Shown piece by piece: positions 57,543 to 60,000 of a stretch of DNA of 60,000 nucleotides (positions are counted from its first letter, which is position 1; every line of letters begins with the position of its first letter). The stretch covers positions 19,419,704-19,479,703 of the forward strand of contig NC_088304.1 of the NCBI RefSeq assembly GCF_032854445.1, read 5' to 3'. Under the pieces are notes generated by a model. The model was given only the letters and a program-made list of their open reading frames with translations. It ran no database searches and was not told the DNA's origin. Position numbers and translations under genes: made by a program. The stretch comes from Liolophura sinensis. Lineage: Eukaryota; Mollusca; Polyplacophora; Chitonida; Chitonidae.

Positions 57543-60000
57543 GTTGATCTAAGTTTCTCTGTCAGTTGAAGACAAGCGATATGTTATGTGTATTTCGATT
57601 CATAGGATGTTCAGTAATTGCTGGCTCAGTTGGTTAGCGCGCCAGCGCATCGTAATGACCCAGGAGTCTCTCTCCAGTGCGGTCGCTGTGAGTTCAAGTC
57701 CAGCTCATGCTGGCTTCCTCTCCGGCTGTACGTGGCAAGGTCTGTCAGCAACCTGCGGATGGTCGTGGGTTTCCCCGTACTGTGCCCGGTTTCCTCTCAC
57801 CATAATGCTGGCCGTCGTCGTATAAGTGAGATATTCCTGAGTACGGCGTAAAACACCAATCAAATAAATAAATAAATAAGTAATTGCTGATGCTATGATG
57901 GATAACACAACACCTTAACATATCAGGTTCAGCAATAATGCGATACTTTCTAGCATAACACTACTCAATTTGCTTATGTAAACTACATTTACCACATTGG
58001 TAATAAATCTTAAAAAGACTATACCGAAGACTTTTTGCAAAAATCGATCAGAACAAATCCCATCGAAATTTTGTTATTACTTCGGAATGACCCAAACAGT
58101 TAATTTTTACAAAACAATCATGGTACAACTTACTTTGCACACCTCCGATTCTGGCCACCTGGGTCAAGCATCGCCTGATTCATTTGATGGAGGGCGGTAC
58201 GGGATACAACATAGAAAGACTACTGTGTTTTAACGTAAATTCAAAGCAGCGACGATAGTGTGATAGCTGGCAAATGCTCGCTCGTATCCGGTGAAATACG
58301 GCCACTTGTCAATTTACCGCGGTTAGTGCTTTTCAAACTGTTCATGTAGATGCTTATATAGTAGCAGTTTATAAAAAGCGCCCTCCAAAACATGGTTGGG
58401 AAAAAAACATGCAAGTATATATAACCATGCTCTTGTTTACCCTCTACCCTTTATATATACCAAACTTTTAATGTGAGTTCTCCGTACTACATTCATATGT
58501 ATATTTTGTTTTTCTTGACAGTGGAAGTAGTTGCGTGTATGGCTACATTGGGAATGGCACTGACATTCCTGGAACCACTCTGCACCTAGCTCTTTGGATT
58601 CAAAGCCACCTGCCTGGTCATCACTCTCGGTGTGCCCATTTTAAGTGGTCTCTTCTCTCTAGCGGCCTACTACAACCAGTTCTTCCACTCTTGGCCAAGT
58701 TTGATATGTTTCATTCAGCTAATACTCGGTATGCTCCTACACTTTGTCGGAGAACTCTGCTTACATTGTGAAAACAAATGTGGTAAATTTAACATAATAT
58801 TAAATGTTTTCTAAGTGCCGGTAGAATAGATCACGTTACTGCAACATAATAACGCTGTACAACATAATTAGCCTCTTATAAAATATTAGAGGTATTCTGA
58901 TGAAATGACAGTAAGTCTGTCAAATATAACATAATCGTTTGTAGCAATAACACGATCTATCCTCCCATCACTCAGACTACAGCACATGGTATCCATTCAA
59001 TCAACACTCTAGTTATCGTACCATATTATCGTATTCATATCGCCTTATCGGCTCAAAATAGGATGTATATAAAAATATTAAAGTGAATATGAACAGCGGG
59101 ACAAAATCAGTTCCGTTCAAGGAGCTATTGCCCAAACTACATGTGTTTTCATTTACTTTTTCAGAACTTTTGGTCAGCCAAAAACAGCCAAAAATGTGAC
59201 CTCCCTCTCTGCATACCTTGAAGAAGGGTTATTTCTGTCAAACATTTCTTTCCTCTTTGACAACGGGCATTGAACTTATCGTCAGTCACAAATAAGGCAC
59301 AAACGCTTTTCTAAATTTATTTATTTATTTGATTGGTGGTTTTACGACGTACTCAAAATTATTTCACTTATACGACGGGAACCAGCATGGCAGGAAACGA
59401 GGCAGAGCCCAGGGGAAACCCATGACCATCCGTAGGTTGCTGGAAACCTTCCCATTTACTGCTGGAGAGGAAGACTTGAACTCACAGCGATCGCATTTGT
59501 GAGATCGTGAAAACAACTGTGATGATAACGTGGCTCCTGGCTCATTGCGCTTTGTTAGCGTGCTACTCCATTCCCCCCCCCCTCCCCCCAGCCCATCAAC
59601 TTTTTTTATTTTTTATTTCTTTTTTTTTATTATACCTCCTGCAAGAATTATTGAGCGGAAAAAGTTATGGACGTATCTAGATGAAACTCTGCGAAAAAAC
59701 AGTCATCCCTTTAATTTTGGTTGTGATCTGTTTGCAGGATTTTATTTTCAGCGATTCTTTACTATAGCGACATACGATATACAAATGCAAGGACATGTTC
59801 CTTCATCTGCAATGTTATGTTTATACATTTTGTTCCTTTTCTTTCTTTTTGGTCGTTTTTAGGCACTATCAACTGCAATGCTTACATAGCTTTCACCAGG
59901 GTTTGTGTGGAGTTGCTCCCAAAACATTACACCGGGACGCTGGTGTCTTCATACATGGCCGTGGAGTGTTGCGGCAAAATTTATTTCGGTGCTCATGGAA
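57398..60000 (+). CDS. Nodulin-like/NFD4-type major facilitator transporter, 3 exons, 3' end outside window
   Basis: Exons 57398-57542, 58522-58728 and 59863 to beyond 60000, GT-AG introns, all junctions phase 1. Exon 1 gives a first membrane segment (LWLGFILSLVCVLICGLDLS) and FNVYALPLKETFNYTQTQ, matching the family's 'LFGVYS-x-x-x-K-x-x-x-GY-x-Q' element. Exon 2 adds two membrane segments, and exon 3 the region equivalent to 'N-x-x-x-L-x-x-C-V-x-N-F-P-x-x-R-G'. The family are multi-pass transporters of small organic solutes; the substrate cannot be told. Exon 2 has an in-frame TAG at 58587-58589, so this copy may be inactive, polymorphic or mis-sequenced. Confidence 0.78.
57613..57889 (+). 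mobile_element. SINE with target-site duplication in transporter intron 1
   Basis: Begins TGGCTCAGTTGGTTAGCGCG at about 57622, lacking the first ~8 bases of the family. Flanked by AGTAATTGCTG words at 57613 and 57879. B-box-like GAGTTCAAGTCC, tail (AAAT)n. Confidence 0.92.
57890..58521. other. Remainder of transporter intron 1
   Basis: No gene recognised. Near 58240-58330 a stretch resembles 41686-41775 (see the dispersed repeat entry). The short frame at 57997-58233 has no recognisable features. Confidence 0.55.
58522..58728 (+). CDS. Transporter exon 2, with in-frame TAG
   Basis: Acceptor TTGACAG, donor CTCG|GTATGC, phase 1 at both ends. Encodes VEVVACMATLGMALTFLEPL CT, TAG (58587-58589), then LFGFKATCLVITLGVPILSG and a third stretch ending SLICFIQLILG. 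The same frame and membrane-segment pattern continue on both sides of the stop, so a point nonsense change is more likely than a wrong exon model. Confidence 0.78.
58729..59862. other. Transporter intron 2 (1.1 kb)
   Basis: Contains an old minus-strand SINE (59315-59566), a C-rich run at 59572-59589 and a T-rich run near 59600-59630. Nothing else recognised. Confidence 0.65.
59315..59566 (-). mobile_element. Diverged SINE, minus strand
   Basis: (TTTA)n then TTTGATTGGTGGTTTTACG, ACGTACTCAAAATTATTTC and CATGACCATCCGTAGGTTGC, ending CTCATTGCGCTTTGTTAGCG. It has many substitutions and internal deletions (the CCAGCATGAGCTGGA part is missing), so it is the oldest-looking long copy here. Confidence 0.85.
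59863..60000 (+). CDS. Transporter exon 3 (continues past window)
   Basis: Acceptor CGTTTTTAG after a long pyrimidine tract, phase 1. Encodes GTINCNAYIAFTRVCVELLP, KHYTGTLVSSYMAVECCGK and IYFGAHG, and stays open to the window end. Confidence 0.85.

Noticed and set aside
58535-58814. Alternative plus-strand frames over transporter exon 2
   Set aside because: The frame that joins exons 1 and 3 in phase and gives membrane segments is the one with the internal TAG; the others have no family pattern.

Overview
The window is animal nuclear DNA. The evidence is a multi-exon gene with GT-AG introns and consistent phases, long satellite arrays, and many tRNA-derived SINEs with (AAAT)n or A-rich tails. 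The SINE families resemble those widespread in lophotrochozoans, and the multicopper oxidase resembles molluscan laccase-like proteins, so a mollusc is my best guess. That assignment is inference from family knowledge, not a search.

Layout. (1) 1-35650 is one continuous satellite built on a 35-bp monomer, open at the left window edge. It contains three tandem copies of a ~4.54-kb higher-order repeat (5835-10373, 10374-14924, 14925-19455), other nested duplications (210 bp, 420 bp, ~1.27 kb), blocks of shortened 26- and 14-bp monomers, and one full-length SINE insertion (22729). Its many short minus-strand reading frames are by-products of the repeat and not genes. (2) 36450-52882, plus strand, holds 14 exons of a laccase-like multicopper oxidase: 643 residues with all four copper-binding motifs and a hydrophobic C-terminal tail that suggests membrane or GPI anchoring. 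The 5' exons (start codon, signal peptide, leader) are not visible between the satellite and the first recognised exon, so the satellite may lie inside a large 5' intron. The introns hold a decayed RecQ-like helicase fragment, SINE copies of two families and three minisatellites. (3) 52883-57397 is intergenic or 3' UTR sequence with a SINE and a 26-bp minisatellite. (4) 57398 to the window end has three exons of a Nodulin-like/NFD4-type major facilitator transporter, plus strand, running off the right edge. Its second exon carries an in-frame TAG.

The most unusual structure is around exon 6 of the oxidase gene (43004-43188). Its 3' splice site, with the first exon bases, is amplified upstream into about 31 copies of a 37-bp unit. 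Its 5' splice site, with the last exon codons, is amplified downstream into about ten copies of a 45-bp (15-codon) unit. One exon is thus flanked by arrays of copies of its own splice junctions. The two genes show no obvious functional link: one encodes a secreted or surface oxidase, the other a membrane transporter.
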